A DNA stretch of 59,114 nt from Acholeplasmatales bacterium (GTDB lineage: Bacteria; Bacillota_I; Bacilli_A; Acholeplasmatales; Anaeroplasmataceae), in assembly GCA_900767915.1 (NCBI GenBank), contig CAAGAX010000016.1, positions 1-59,114 on the forward strand, read 5' to 3'. Position 1 is the stretch's first letter. Each line of letters opens with the position of its first letter. The notes beneath the pieces are model-generated. The model searched no databases, was not told the DNA's origin, and was given only the letters and a program-made list of their open reading frames with translations. Shown here piece by piece: positions 1 through 8,395 of this stretch. A program made the position numbers and the translations under genes.

Positions 1-129
1 TTATATAATAAATATAAAGAGCTTGCCTCTAAATCTAATGTATATTTTGGTGGTAGATTAGGTGGATATAGGTATTATGATATGGATGATACTATAATGG
101 CTGCATTTGAATTATTGAAAAAAATATAA
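1..129 (+). CDS. glf: UDP-galactopyranose mutase, C-terminal end (partial)
   Basis: Only the last 42 codons lie in the window; the gene starts upstream and ends with TAA at 127-129. The translated tail contains YFGGRLGGYRYYDMDDTI, which matches the conserved C-terminal signature of Glf (FGGRL..Y.YYDMD). That segment holds an arginine and aspartates of the FAD/UDP-Galp active-site region. Glf converts UDP-galactopyranose to UDP-galactofuranose in the cytoplasm, for galactofuranose-containing surface glycans. This fits the surface-glycan character of the following 26 kb. The identification rests on this short motif alone, but the motif is highly distinctive. Confidence 0.8.
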   Translation, partial: LYNKYKELASKSNVYFGGRLGGYRYYDMDDTIMAAFELLKKI

Positions 130-261
130 TATTCCAAAGAATTTTATTATATAGCTTTTAAAATATAATTAAAGCATAATTTAAGTTATGTTGTACTCAT
201 AACGCTATTAGAATTTGAATATGGAGAATGTGTGATCATAAGTACAATATGATTATATAAA

Positions 262-1602
262 ATGAAAATGGACTTTTTTAAAATAGTATATGATTATAAT
301 TTTATTTTGCAGCTTCTAACTGTTTGTATTTCATTGATTATTATTTTTTACCCGATTAAAAAAACATTTAAATCAATAGCTATAGGATTTTCATATCTTA
401 TTATTTTATTTGTTATAGGAACATTATTGAATTTTGGTCTATTTGAATTATCACATGTTTTTAGTCCATTAATAGGTATTAATTTCCCAATTTCTTGGTT
501 ATTATTAATTTTAGGCTATTTATTATTTGTTAAAATTCCTGTTGTTAATAAGCTATTGATGGGTGGAACCTTATTTGTTACTGTTTACGCAATTATTAAT
601 TTAGGGCGTCAAATTTTATTTTTAACTAATGATTTTTTTAGTGCGCTTTCTATAGTTGTTTATCCTTTTATAGTGTTATATAGTATACTTTTACATAAGC
701 TTTCTTTAAAGGAGTATATTGATCTGCCAATACAATCTGTTGTCATGATGTCTATTATTACTATTTTCCTTTCTGGATTATTAATAGGTAAAGAAGCCTA
801 TAATGTTAAGAAAGGATTAATTGGCTTTGATTCGTATTTTTTCTTTTTATTAATTTCAATATACGCTATTTCTGTATGTTCCTATTTAATGCTATATTTT
901 TATGCTAAGGCCAAAAAGAATATGCTTCATCTTCAGGTTGAAAATAAGCTATTAGAGGCTGATAAGGAGCGTATTGAGGGATTTGAAATGGCTAGAGAGG
1001 AATTTCATTTATTAAGACATGATTTATATAATCAAATGAATATATTACAAATAATGCTTGAAAATGAGAATTATTGTGAATTACAAAAATATTTTGATTC
1101 TATGCATAAAAATCTTATTCATAATAATGAATATGACTATATAGATTGTGGTAATCATGTAATTAATTCAGTAATTAATATGGAATTTTTAAAGGCTAAA
1201 AAATCTAATATTGAGATGAAAACTAATATTATTGTTCCTACTGAATTACCATTTGAATCAAGTGATCTTTGTCGTATTTTAGTTAATTTAATTGATAATG
1301 CGATTGAAGCTTCATTAAGAATGAATGATGAAAGGGCAATAAATTGTTCTATATTAACACATGGTGAGTATCTATATATTGGAGTACAAAATAAAATTTG
1401 TAAGGATGCAAATTATGATAAGATTTTAAGCATGAACACAGAAAAAGAAGACCAAGCTAATCATGGCTTTGGACATAGAATAGTGAAAAAAATTGCGAAG
1501 AAATATAATGGACACGTTAATTATTCTATAGAAAATTATATTTTTATAGCTGAAGTAATGCTTGATATTAAGTATGAAACGGAAGGTGAAGTAAATGAAT
1601 AG
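262..1602 (+). CDS. GHKL-type sensor histidine kinase (AgrC-like), 446 aa
   Basis: Membrane sensor kinase that should autophosphorylate and signal to the LytTR regulator encoded directly downstream; the genes overlap by 8 bases. The N-terminal half (about residues 14-215) holds seven hydrophobic segments, and a short coiled-coil linker follows. The phospho-acceptor motif is FHLLRHDLYNQ with His253. The ATPase has an N-box (NLIDNAIEAS, about 342-351) and a G-box (HGFGHRIVKKI), typical of the HATPase_c_5/GHKL family that pairs with LytTR regulators. The in-frame stop at 250-252 fixes the upstream limit, and ATG 262 has no good Shine-Dalgarno sequence, so ATG 268 is also possible. No AgrB or AgrD peptide gene is visible nearby, so the signal is unknown. 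Confidence 0.88.
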   Translation: MKMDFFKIVYDYNFILQLLTVCISLIIIFYPIKKTFKSIAIGFSYLIILFVIGTLLNFGLFELSHVFSPLIGINFPISWLLLILGYLLFVKIPVVNKLLMGGTLFVTVYAIINLGRQILFLTNDFFSALSIVVYPFIVLYSILLHKLSLKEYIDLPIQSVVMMSIITIFLSGLLIGKEAYNVKKGLIGFDSYFFFLLISIYAISVCSYLMLYFYAKAKKNMLHLQVENKLLEADKERIEGFEMAREEFHLLRHDLYNQMNILQIMLENENYCELQKYFDSMHKNLIHNNEYDYIDCGNHVINSVINMEFLKAKKSNIEMKTNIIVPTELPFESSDLCRILVNLIDNAIEASLRMNDERAINCSILTHGEYLYIGVQNKICKDANYDKILSMNTEKEDQANHGFGHRIVKKIAKKYNGHVNYSIENYIFIAEVMLDIKYETEGEVNE

Positions 1603-2356
1603 TATCCCTTGTTTTGCGATATGTGATGATGATGAGATTGTTTGTGAGGCTGTTTCTAATAAAGTAAAGGGACATTTTGAATTATGTGGAATTGAGATTA
1701 AGGTTGAATCATTTACATCATCAATGGAGCTTTATAATATTATTAAAAATGATAATATGAAGTATGATCTTTTACTTTTAGATATAGATATGCCTAAGCT
1801 TAACGGCGTTGATCTTGCGGAAAAGGTAAAGAGTATAAATAAGGATATTGATATTATATTTATTTCAAATCGTGAGGATAAGGTTTTTGATACATTTAAG
1901 GTTTTGCCATTTGGCTTTGTAAGAAAAACAAGCTTTTCTAATGATATTAGTAAAGTTTTACAGCTTTATATTGAAAAAAGAATAATGACTGATACTTATA
2001 TTGCGATTAAATCAAATAATAATTCAGTTATTCAAAAGGTTAATGTTAAAACTATCGTATATATTGAAAGCTTTAGATATAAGCAATTTGTGTATTTAGA
2101 AAATTGTGATGTTATAGAATGCAGAATGACTCTTGAGGATTTTGAGAGTAAGTTAACTAAAAATGATATCATTAAGGTATATAAGGGCTATTTAATAAAT
2201 TTAAAGTTTGTTAGAAAAATTGAAAATAGAGGAATTATAATGAATTATAAGGACGGGGTATTAATTAATATTTCTCGTAGTAAGGTTCAAGAGATTAAAA
2301 ATATTTATTTGAATTATTTAAGAAAAACAGGAACTATCGTTTTTAATGAAAATTAA
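1595..2356 (+). CDS. LytTR-family response regulator, 253 aa
   Basis: Transcription factor partner of the preceding kinase. The receiver domain covers roughly residues 5-125, with an acidic pocket (CDDDE), a phosphorylatable aspartate in LLLDIDMPKLNG (Asp63) and a conserved lysine in FVRKTSF. A LytTR DNA-binding domain (about 140-245) follows, with the usual YIES.. and VYKGYLINL.F segments. AgrA, ComE and VirR are known members of this family and bind pairs of 9-bp direct repeats near -35. A terminator follows immediately, so the kinase and regulator form a two-gene operon. Inferred targets are the surface genes downstream; a shared motif upstream of two GH3 genes (2504-2518, 17684-17698) is a candidate site. 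Confidence 0.88.
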   Translation: MNSIPCFAICDDDEIVCEAVSNKVKGHFELCGIEIKVESFTSSMELYNIIKNDNMKYDLLLLDIDMPKLNGVDLAEKVKSINKDIDIIFISNREDKVFDTFKVLPFGFVRKTSFSNDISKVLQLYIEKRIMTDTYIAIKSNNNSVIQKVNVKTIVYIESFRYKQFVYLENCDVIECRMTLEDFESKLTKNDIIKVYKGYLINLKFVRKIENRGIIMNYKDGVLINISRSKVQEIKNIYLNYLRKTGTIVFNEN

Positions 2357-2382
2357 TAGCTTTTAATTTAATAATTATTTAT

Positions 2383-2416
2383 GGAGATACATTTTAAATA
2401 GGTATCTCCTTTTTTT
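2383..2416 (+). terminator. Rho-independent terminator of the two-component operon
   Basis: Perfect 8-bp stem GGAGATAC (2383-2390) with GTATCTCC (2402-2409), an 11-base loop, then seven T residues. It lies 26 bases after the response-regulator stop codon. Confidence 0.85.
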
Positions 2417-2503
2417 GTAATTAAGGTGAAAAAATGGTAAAAATTGTATTTTTATACTCAAAAATCATAAAAAAGAGATAATTTTTTTTATTTTTGTGTT
2501 GAA

Positions 2504-2518
2504 AAAAGTGCAGTTTGT
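2504..2518 (+). promoter_or_regulatory. Candidate regulator-binding motif upstream of the first GH3 gene
   Basis: An A-run followed by GTGCAGTTTGT lies about 130 bases upstream of the GH3 gene at 2647. A nearly identical string (A-run, ATACAGTTTGT) lies upstream of the GH3 gene at 17759. CAGTT is the core of known LytTR boxes, so the adjacent LytTR regulator is the natural candidate, but no clean second half-site at the expected spacing was found. The rest of 2417-2640 is AT-rich with no convincing sigma-A promoter; TTGACA at 2581-2586 has no good -10 at 17 bases. Confidence 0.3.
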
Positions 2519-2646
2519 TGCAACGATTTGTTATTTGTATTAGTAAAAATACCATTGATTTAACTCCTATTTTAATTTGATTGACATTAGAGTATATTAA
2601 AGCCGTAAACGATTTCATCGATTAAATTTTATAAGGAGGAAAAAAG

Positions 2647-5600
2647 ATGAAAGATAAGAAGAGATTATCGAAGCTATTGACATCTGCAGGCTTATTAGCT
2701 CTTGCATCTGTCAGCGTTGCTTCAGTTTCAGCTTCAGAAAGTTCTACTAAGTCTAAATATTATACGACTTATGGTAGTGAAGAGGAGGCTGTTGAAGCTG
2801 CAATAGAGCTTCAAACAAGAATTGCTGCAGAGGGAGATGTTTTATTAAAGAATAAGAATAATGCACTTCCATTAAATTCTTCAGCAAAGATAAGTGTCTT
2901 TGGTGGCAGACAAAACAATGTACTAGGTGTTTCTAAATCAAGTGGTGGAACTTCTTCTGGTAGTGGTGGAATAAGCTTATGCTATGCTCTATCTAAAACA
3001 GGATTTAAGGTAAATCCAACTCTTGAAGAATTCTACAAGGAGAATTCTACATCAATTGGTAAAGAAACAACAAATTTCTCAGGACGTGTTGAAAGCTCAA
3101 TTGGCGCTTATAATGATGCTGCAGTTGTTATTATTTCACGTGAGGGAGGAGAAGGCTCTGATGCTTCTCGTGTAACAAGTGAGAAAACTGATAATGATGA
3201 TTTTAAGCATCAAGCATTATATCAAGATAAGGATGGAAATACTTATAAGCATTATTTAATGTTAACAAATGAAGAAGAGGCACTTCTTGATTATGTTAAG
3301 GGACACTTTGATAATGTTGTTGTAGTTATTAATTCATCTAACGCTATGGAGGTTTCACAATTAAAGAAAGACGATAAGATTTCAGCTATCATTAATATTG
3401 GTAGACCAGGTGAAGGAGGTCTATATGGATTAGGACAAATCTTAAATGGTACTGTCAGTCCATCAGGAAGCCTAGTAGATGAGTGGATGACTGATTTTAC
3501 AACTGATCCAACTTGGTATAACTTTGGTAATAATAATCAAACTGGTGGAACAAATACTTATCTTTATGAGGATTCAACTGAAGCAGGTAAGGCTGGTACA
3601 ACAACTTCTCATGATAATGAAGGATACCATGGAGTTGATTATGAAGAGGGTATTTATATTGGATATAAATATTATGAAACTGTTTATAGTGAAATTGCTG
3701 AAGGTAATATTAAGTATGATTCAACAGAGCCACTTGGAAGTCAATTAATAAATAATAGTACATCATCTGGTAAAACAAATGAGACTATTAAGAATGCAAA
3801 TGAGTGGTGGAAGGCTAATGTAGCTTATGCATATGGTTATGGTTTAACATATACTGACTTCTCATTTAATATTTCTGGTGTATATACAAATGAAGGCTGC
3901 ACAAGTACATTACCATCTACAGGCTTAGCAGATAAGTTTGCTTCTACAAAGACTAAGGAAGCAGAAATTAAGTCTGTTTATGTTAAGGTAAGAGTTACAA
4001 ATACTGGTAATGTTGCTGGTAAAAAGACAGTTCAATTATATTCATCTGCACCATATACAAAGGGTGGTGTTGAAAAGGCTTCTGTTTCTTTAGTAGGCTT
4101 TGGTAAATCTTCATTATTAAATCCAGGTGAGTCAGAGGATGTAGTAATTAAAGTTAATATGCAAGATATTGCATCATATGATTATAAAAATCTAAGTAAT
4201 GTAGTAGGTGATGATGGTGGTTATGTATTAGAACAAGGTAAGTATACATTAAGAGCCATGGATTCTTCACATTACGATTATGCAACTGACTTATCAAAAA
4301 CTACTGATGCATATGATGAAGCTTCATTTGAGCTTGATAAATCTGTAGAATTAGTACAAGATGACTATTCTGGAAATGAAGTAAAGAATGTATTCTCTTC
4401 AGGTTCAGTTGGTAGTGGTAAATCAATTAAGGCTGGTGCTACAAAGGATAACATTTATTCAGCAGGAGTTACAGAAGAGGATTTACATGATGTTAGGTTT
4501 AATTCTATAAGAAATAAAGATTTAATGGCAGATGGTGGAACAGGAATGACTATTTTAAGTCGTGGTGATATGGTTTTAACTTTCCCTAAGGCTCCTACAG
4601 ATAAGGATCATATCTTTAAAAATAGTGTACTAAATTATTTTGCATATTGGGATCAATTCAGAGTTTCAACTGAATATGAGATAGATGGTAATGGCTATGA
4701 GGATAAGACTAAAAAGGTAAGAGATGCTTCTCATGATCTTGCTACAGACCCTTGGTATATTGAATCTGTACCTAGTGGATGGACTCAAGCAACTGGTACT
4801 TATGATGAAAATCATATGGTAAAAAATAATAGAACTGAAACAAAATTCCCAATGTATGTATCAAGCGTAGCTGATGCAAAAATTAAGTTCTATGAAATGG
4901 CTGGTGTTGATATTAATGATGCAAAGTGGGATAAATTCTTAAATCAATTAACTTATGATGAGCTATGCAGTGTAGTAGAATTTGGTGGTTATAGTACAGT
5001 TGATATTAAATCTGTTGGAAAAGAAAAAACAAGTGATACAGATGGTCCTAACAATCTAGATGGTACTGTTGCATGGACATCTGAGGATATTTTAGGTGCT
5101 ACATTTAATGTTGATCTTGCTTATGAAGAGGGCGAAGTTATGGGTAACATTGGCTTACTTCATGGCGTTCAAGGTTGGTATGGTCCTGGTGCTGATACAC
5201 ATCGTTCTCCATTCTCTGGACGTAATAATGAATATTATTCTCAAGATGGTATCCATGGTGGATATATGGGTGCAGCTGAAGTACAAGGTGTTCAATCTGT
5301 TGGTGTAATTCCTTATATTAAGCACTGCTTAATGAATGATATGGAAACAGACCGTGGTACAATGTTTGTTTGGGCTGATGAACAAACAATCAGAGAAAGT
5401 GGTGCTAAGCAATTCCAAATCATCCTTCAAGAAGGTGAATGTAAGGCTGCAATGACTGGTTATGCACGTCTATGTGGTTTAAATAATACAAACAACTATA
5501 ATTTAGGTGTTGAATTATATCAAAAACAATGGGGTAGCAATGCTTATTTCGTAACTGATGGTTATATTGGTTGGAGAACAAGAACTGACCTTGATAATAT

Positions 5601-6678
5601 GGTTCGTACTGGTAATCAAATGGAACTATATACAACTCCATTCGTTGAATATCTATCTGGTGAATGGAAGGTAGATAAAGATGGTAATGGTATGGTTTAC
5701 CTTGAAGATTTAAACTCTGATGCAGCTGATCACTTAGTTGCTTCACCTACTCAATGGTACTGGGTAAGAAAATCTGCTCAAGCAATTTTATATCAAGTAG
5801 CAAATTCTGCTGGTCAATTTAATGGATATTCAGAATTAAATATTAATGGTGAAAACTTAGTAGCTACTCAAGGAGTAAAATTCAATGGCTCATTAAGTAT
5901 TAATAATTTATTAACTGCTGGTTCATCAGTTGTATATAGTGCATCTAATCTTCCAGCTGGTTTAACATTAAATTCTGCAACTGGTGCATTAAGCGGTACT
6001 ATTACAACAAATGGTGATTTCAATTTCGAAGTTAAATATATAATTGATGGTTGGATTGAAAAGTCTTCTAAATATTCAATATCTGTTTTACCTGCATTTA
6101 AGTTTAATGCTGGTAGTGATGATTTAACAAAGCTTGAATCTGGAAAGAGCTTATTTGCTGAAATTGTAAGTGATGTATATACAAAGGATAATTATACTAC
6201 TATTAGATATTATGTTAAGAATGGTACTTTACCTGAAGGTGTATTATTAAGTGAAGATGGTGAAATTTCTGGTACTCCAACAAAAGCTGGTAAGTATTCA
6301 ATCGTTGTTGGTATTGAAGCAATAAAGATTACTTCAGGTAAGAAGGGTGAAACTAAGACAGTAACTAATGATGAGTTTACAGTTGAAATGGTTGTAGCTG
6401 GTGATGAAACTCCTGTTGTTGATCCAATCGATGAAATTAAAGCAAAGATTGATGCATTAAAAGCTGATTTAGCTAATGCAAGCACAAAAGAAGAACAAGC
6501 TGCAATTAATAATAAGATTATTGAATTACAAAATAAGATTGATGCATTAAATGCAAATACTAATTCAAATAATAGTTCAAATAATGTAGCTACAATAGCA
6601 TTAAGCATTATTGCAATGGTATTAGGTGTATCTGCTTTAGGTGCTTCAATGTTCGTAGTTTTAAAGAAAAAACATTAA
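2647..6678 (+). CDS. Membrane-anchored GH3 glycosidase with reversed domain order, 1343 aa
   Basis: Predicted exported exo-acting beta-glycosidase. A signal peptide (residues 1-29, cleavage after SVSA) is followed by the GH3 C-terminal domain (about 45-370), which carries the acid/base candidate Glu169 in SREGGEGSD. A fibronectin-III-like domain covers about 440-545. Only then comes the (beta/alpha)8 N-domain (about 760-1080), with Lys892-His893 in IKHCLMND and the nucleophile candidate Asp971 in FVTDGY. Two Ig-like repeats (LPAGLTLNSATGALSGT and LPEGVLLSEDGEISGTPT) follow, then a coiled coil (about 1258-1305) and a C-terminal membrane helix ending KKKH. There is no LPXTG motif. Reversed GH3 order is known from Ruminococcus albus and Butyrivibrio beta-glucosidases. 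The strong AAGGAGG site sets the start. The substrate cannot be told from sequence. Confidence 0.88.
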   Translation: MKDKKRLSKLLTSAGLLALASVSVASVSASESSTKSKYYTTYGSEEEAVEAAIELQTRIAAEGDVLLKNKNNALPLNSSAKISVFGGRQNNVLGVSKSSGGTSSGSGGISLCYALSKTGFKVNPTLEEFYKENSTSIGKETTNFSGRVESSIGAYNDAAVVIISREGGEGSDASRVTSEKTDNDDFKHQALYQDKDGNTYKHYLMLTNEEEALLDYVKGHFDNVVVVINSSNAMEVSQLKKDDKISAIINIGRPGEGGLYGLGQILNGTVSPSGSLVDEWMTDFTTDPTWYNFGNNNQTGGTNTYLYEDSTEAGKAGTTTSHDNEGYHGVDYEEGIYIGYKYYETVYSEIAEGNIKYDSTEPLGSQLINNSTSSGKTNETIKNANEWWKANVAYAYGYGLTYTDFSFNISGVYTNEGCTSTLPSTGLADKFASTKTKEAEIKSVYVKVRVTNTGNVAGKKTVQLYSSAPYTKGGVEKASVSLVGFGKSSLLNPGESEDVVIKVNMQDIASYDYKNLSNVVGDDGGYVLEQGKYTLRAMDSSHYDYATDLSKTTDAYDEASFELDKSVELVQDDYSGNEVKNVFSSGSVGSGKSIKAGATKDNIYSAGVTEEDLHDVRFNSIRNKDLMADGGTGMTILSRGDMVLTFPKAPTDKDHIFKNSVLNYFAYWDQFRVSTEYEIDGNGYEDKTKKVRDASHDLATDPWYIESVPSGWTQATGTYDENHMVKNNRTETKFPMYVSSVADAKIKFYEMAGVDINDAKWDKFLNQLTYDELCSVVEFGGYSTVDIKSVGKEKTSDTDGPNNLDGTVAWTSEDILGATFNVDLAYEEGEVMGNIGLLHGVQGWYGPGADTHRSPFSGRNNEYYSQDGIHGGYMGAAEVQGVQSVGVIPYIKHCLMNDMETDRGTMFVWADEQTIRESGAKQFQIILQEGECKAAMTGYARLCGLNNTNNYNLGVELYQKQWGSNAYFVTDGYIGWRTRTDLDNMVRTGNQMELYTTPFVEYLSGEWKVDKDGNGMVYLEDLNSDAADHLVASPTQWYWVRKSAQAILYQVANSAGQFNGYSELNINGENLVATQGVKFNGSLSINNLLTAGSSVVYSASNLPAGLTLNSATGALSGTITTNGDFNFEVKYIIDGWIEKSSKYSISVLPAFKFNAGSDDLTKLESGKSLFAEIVSDVYTKDNYTTIRYYVKNGTLPEGVLLSEDGEISGTPTKAGKYSIVVGIEAIKITSGKKGETKTVTNDEFTVEMVVAGDETPVVDPIDEIKAKIDALKADLANASTKEEQAAINNKIIELQNKIDALNANTNSNNSSNNVATIALSIIAMVLGVSALGASMFVVLKKKH

Positions 6679-6695
6679 TTTAATATAAAATTAAA

Positions 6696-6734
6696 GACAG
6701 AAAAGGGTATACAAATTGTATACCCCCGACTGTC
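6696..6734 (+). other. Intercistronic hairpin without a T-tract
   Basis: GACAG (6696-6700) pairs with CTGTC (6730-6734), enclosing a perfect 8-bp stem GGGTATAC (6705-6712)/GTATACCC (6718-6725). A 4x4 internal loop separates the two helices. No U-run follows, so it is more likely an mRNA processing or stability element between the GH3 and lipoprotein genes than a terminator. Confidence 0.6.
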
Positions 6735-6764
6735 ATATGAGATGTATTGAAAAGGGTGAAAAAT

Positions 6765-7901
6765 ATGAATAAATTTTTTAAATATGGTTTATGCGGTATT
6801 TTATTTTTTATAGCAGGTGCTAGTCTAAGTGGCTGTAATAATGGTGGTGCCTCTACAGAATCATCAGTTGAGAAATTTACTGTATCTTTTGATACACAAG
6901 GAGGAAGTGCAGTAGATAGTCAAAAAATAGAAAGTGGTAAATATGCACAAAGGCCTACTGATCCTATAAAGGACAATTATAGCTTTATTGGATGGTTTAA
7001 GGAATCTAGTGGTGAAAATGTATTTGAATTTGAATCAGAAGCAATTGTAAAGGATACAACTGTTTATGCTGGCTGGTTAGATAATTCATCAAGTGATGTT
7101 ACCAGAGCTGATTTTTATTGGAATTATTCTAACGCTCCAAGCGAGGTATATAAAAGTGTAGCATTTAAAGATGGAGATAGAATTTCTAAGCCTGCTGATC
7201 CAAAAAGAGAGGGCTATGAATTTGCTGGTTGGTTTACATCAACTGATTATGTAACAGAATATAGTAAAACAATCAAATATGAAGGTAATCAATCATTTTA
7301 TGCTAAATGGCTTAAGATATATACAATGGAAGCTGAAAACACTCAATTAACTGGTATTGAATGGAGTATTGAGCTAGATGATTTAGTTACTCAATCTGGT
7401 GATAAAAAGGGCTCTAATTTCTCTGGAAATGTAAGTGGAAAGAATTTAATCAGAGCCGATGAAAATTCATCAGGCGGAAAATTTGTTTGGGGATGTATGA
7501 ATCTTGAAGAAGGATATTTAGATTTTGAATTTACTGCTGATAAAGCTGATACAAAAGCTCAATTAAATATTATATTATCTGCTGAATTTTGGGGATTCAA
7601 GCTTACTCCACAAACATTTAAGGTATTAGTTAATCCAACAAGTAATAGCGTACCAAGTGTTAATTATAAAGATATTGATTTAACATTCGTTGAAACATCA
7701 ACATCTTCAGTAGCACATCCAAAATGGGTTAACGCATATATTAATACAATTAGTATTAAAGAGGGTAAAAATCTTATTAGATTATTAGTAAATAATAGTA
7801 ATGCAAATTCTGTAGGAACTATTAAGGCACAAGGTCCAATTGTTGATTGTATTACTGTTAAATCCACTTCTGATCTAGTAATGACTACTTATAGCAATTA
7901 A
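6765..7901 (+). CDS. Lipoprotein with InlB-type repeats and a CBM-like domain, 378 aa
   Basis: Surface lipoprotein. The signal peptide ends in lipobox LSGC (Cys24 from the chosen start), followed by a Gly/Ser linker. Two Listeria-Bacteroides (InlB B/Flg_new) repeats follow, the first with FDTQGG...IGWF...VYAGW and the second with PADPKREGYEFAGWF...FYAKW. The C-terminal ~190 residues begin YTMEAENTQLTG and end with GKNLIRLL...GPIVDCITV, a pattern resembling family 6/35 carbohydrate-binding modules. A longer reading from TTG 6747 exists, but GGGTG at 6754-6758 is properly spaced for ATG 6765. The gene lies between two anchored GH3 genes, so it plausibly holds the substrate glycan for them. The CBM assignment is tentative. 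Confidence 0.8.
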   Translation: MNKFFKYGLCGILFFIAGASLSGCNNGGASTESSVEKFTVSFDTQGGSAVDSQKIESGKYAQRPTDPIKDNYSFIGWFKESSGENVFEFESEAIVKDTTVYAGWLDNSSSDVTRADFYWNYSNAPSEVYKSVAFKDGDRISKPADPKREGYEFAGWFTSTDYVTEYSKTIKYEGNQSFYAKWLKIYTMEAENTQLTGIEWSIELDDLVTQSGDKKGSNFSGNVSGKNLIRADENSSGGKFVWGCMNLEEGYLDFEFTADKADTKAQLNIILSAEFWGFKLTPQTFKVLVNPTSNSVPSVNYKDIDLTFVETSTSSVAHPKWVNAYINTISIKEGKNLIRLLVNNSNANSVGTIKAQGPIVDCITVKSTSDLVMTTYSN

Positions 7902-7918
7902 TAGAAAGGAATGAGCAT

Positions 7919-8395
7919 ATGGATAGAGTAAAGAAATTTTTTATAGAAAGAAGCTTAGGCTTTTATTTAGCAATTCTATCAATGATAATAGCCTTTGTTA
8001 CTATCTTTCTTTATAAATCAATAGGAATTACTGTATTCAGTCCAACTTTAAATCAACAAACAATTTTATTTTTAATTTTAGGAATTTGTGTTACAGCTTT
8101 AAGCCTTGTAATGAGCTTAATTCCCAATAAATATGTAAATATGTTTACAAAGCTAGTTCGTTTTATTGCTTATTTAATGTATTTATATGCATTTATTATG
8201 TTTGTATATTCACAAATTAATTTTATCGCAAATGTTTTTGTTGCAATTGATGGTAATTCATTTTCAGGTGTATTTATTTTAACAGTAATATTTTATATTC
8301 TAGCATTTATTTTAACTGCTGTATCAGCTGGCTTAAATAGTTTTACACCATGGAATAAAAATAAGTTTAAGGAGGAAGTATATGAAAACAAATAA
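7919..8395 (+). CDS. Small integral membrane protein, about four helices, 158 aa
   Basis: Not recognised as a named family. Four hydrophobic segments lie at about residues 14-36, 46-68, 79-101 and 112-136, with short charged ends (start MDRVKKFFIER, end NKFKEEVYENK). The gene starts after AGAAAGGAATGAGC and overlaps the next GH3 gene by 14 bases, so the two are likely translationally coupled. It sits between the lipoprotein and a GH3 that has membrane helices at both ends. Inference: it may be a membrane partner of that enzyme. No catalytic motif is visible. Confidence 0.75.
   Translation: MDRVKKFFIERSLGFYLAILSMIIAFVTIFLYKSIGITVFSPTLNQQTILFLILGICVTALSLVMSLIPNKYVNMFTKLVRFIAYLMYLYAFIMFVYSQINFIANVFVAIDGNSFSGVFILTVIFYILAFILTAVSAGLNSFTPWNKNKFKEEVYENK

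Noticed and set aside
262..2356. An agr-type quorum-sensing system
   Set aside because: The kinase and regulator fit, but no AgrB-like protease or AgrD-like peptide frame is visible between the partial glf gene and the GH3 gene.
2581..2609. Sigma-A promoter with TTGACA before the first GH3 gene
   Set aside because: The sequence 17 bases downstream (CGTAAA) is a poor -10, and the nearby TATATT is only 6 bases away.
2421..2618. Minus-strand frame of 65 codons in the gap before the first GH3 gene
   Set aside because: AT-rich, no ribosome site, and it covers the likely promoter region of the GH3 gene.
5420..5746. Minus-strand frame of 108 codons inside the first GH3 gene
   Set aside because: It lies opposite a conserved part of the GH3 barrel, and its composition is that of an antisense reading.
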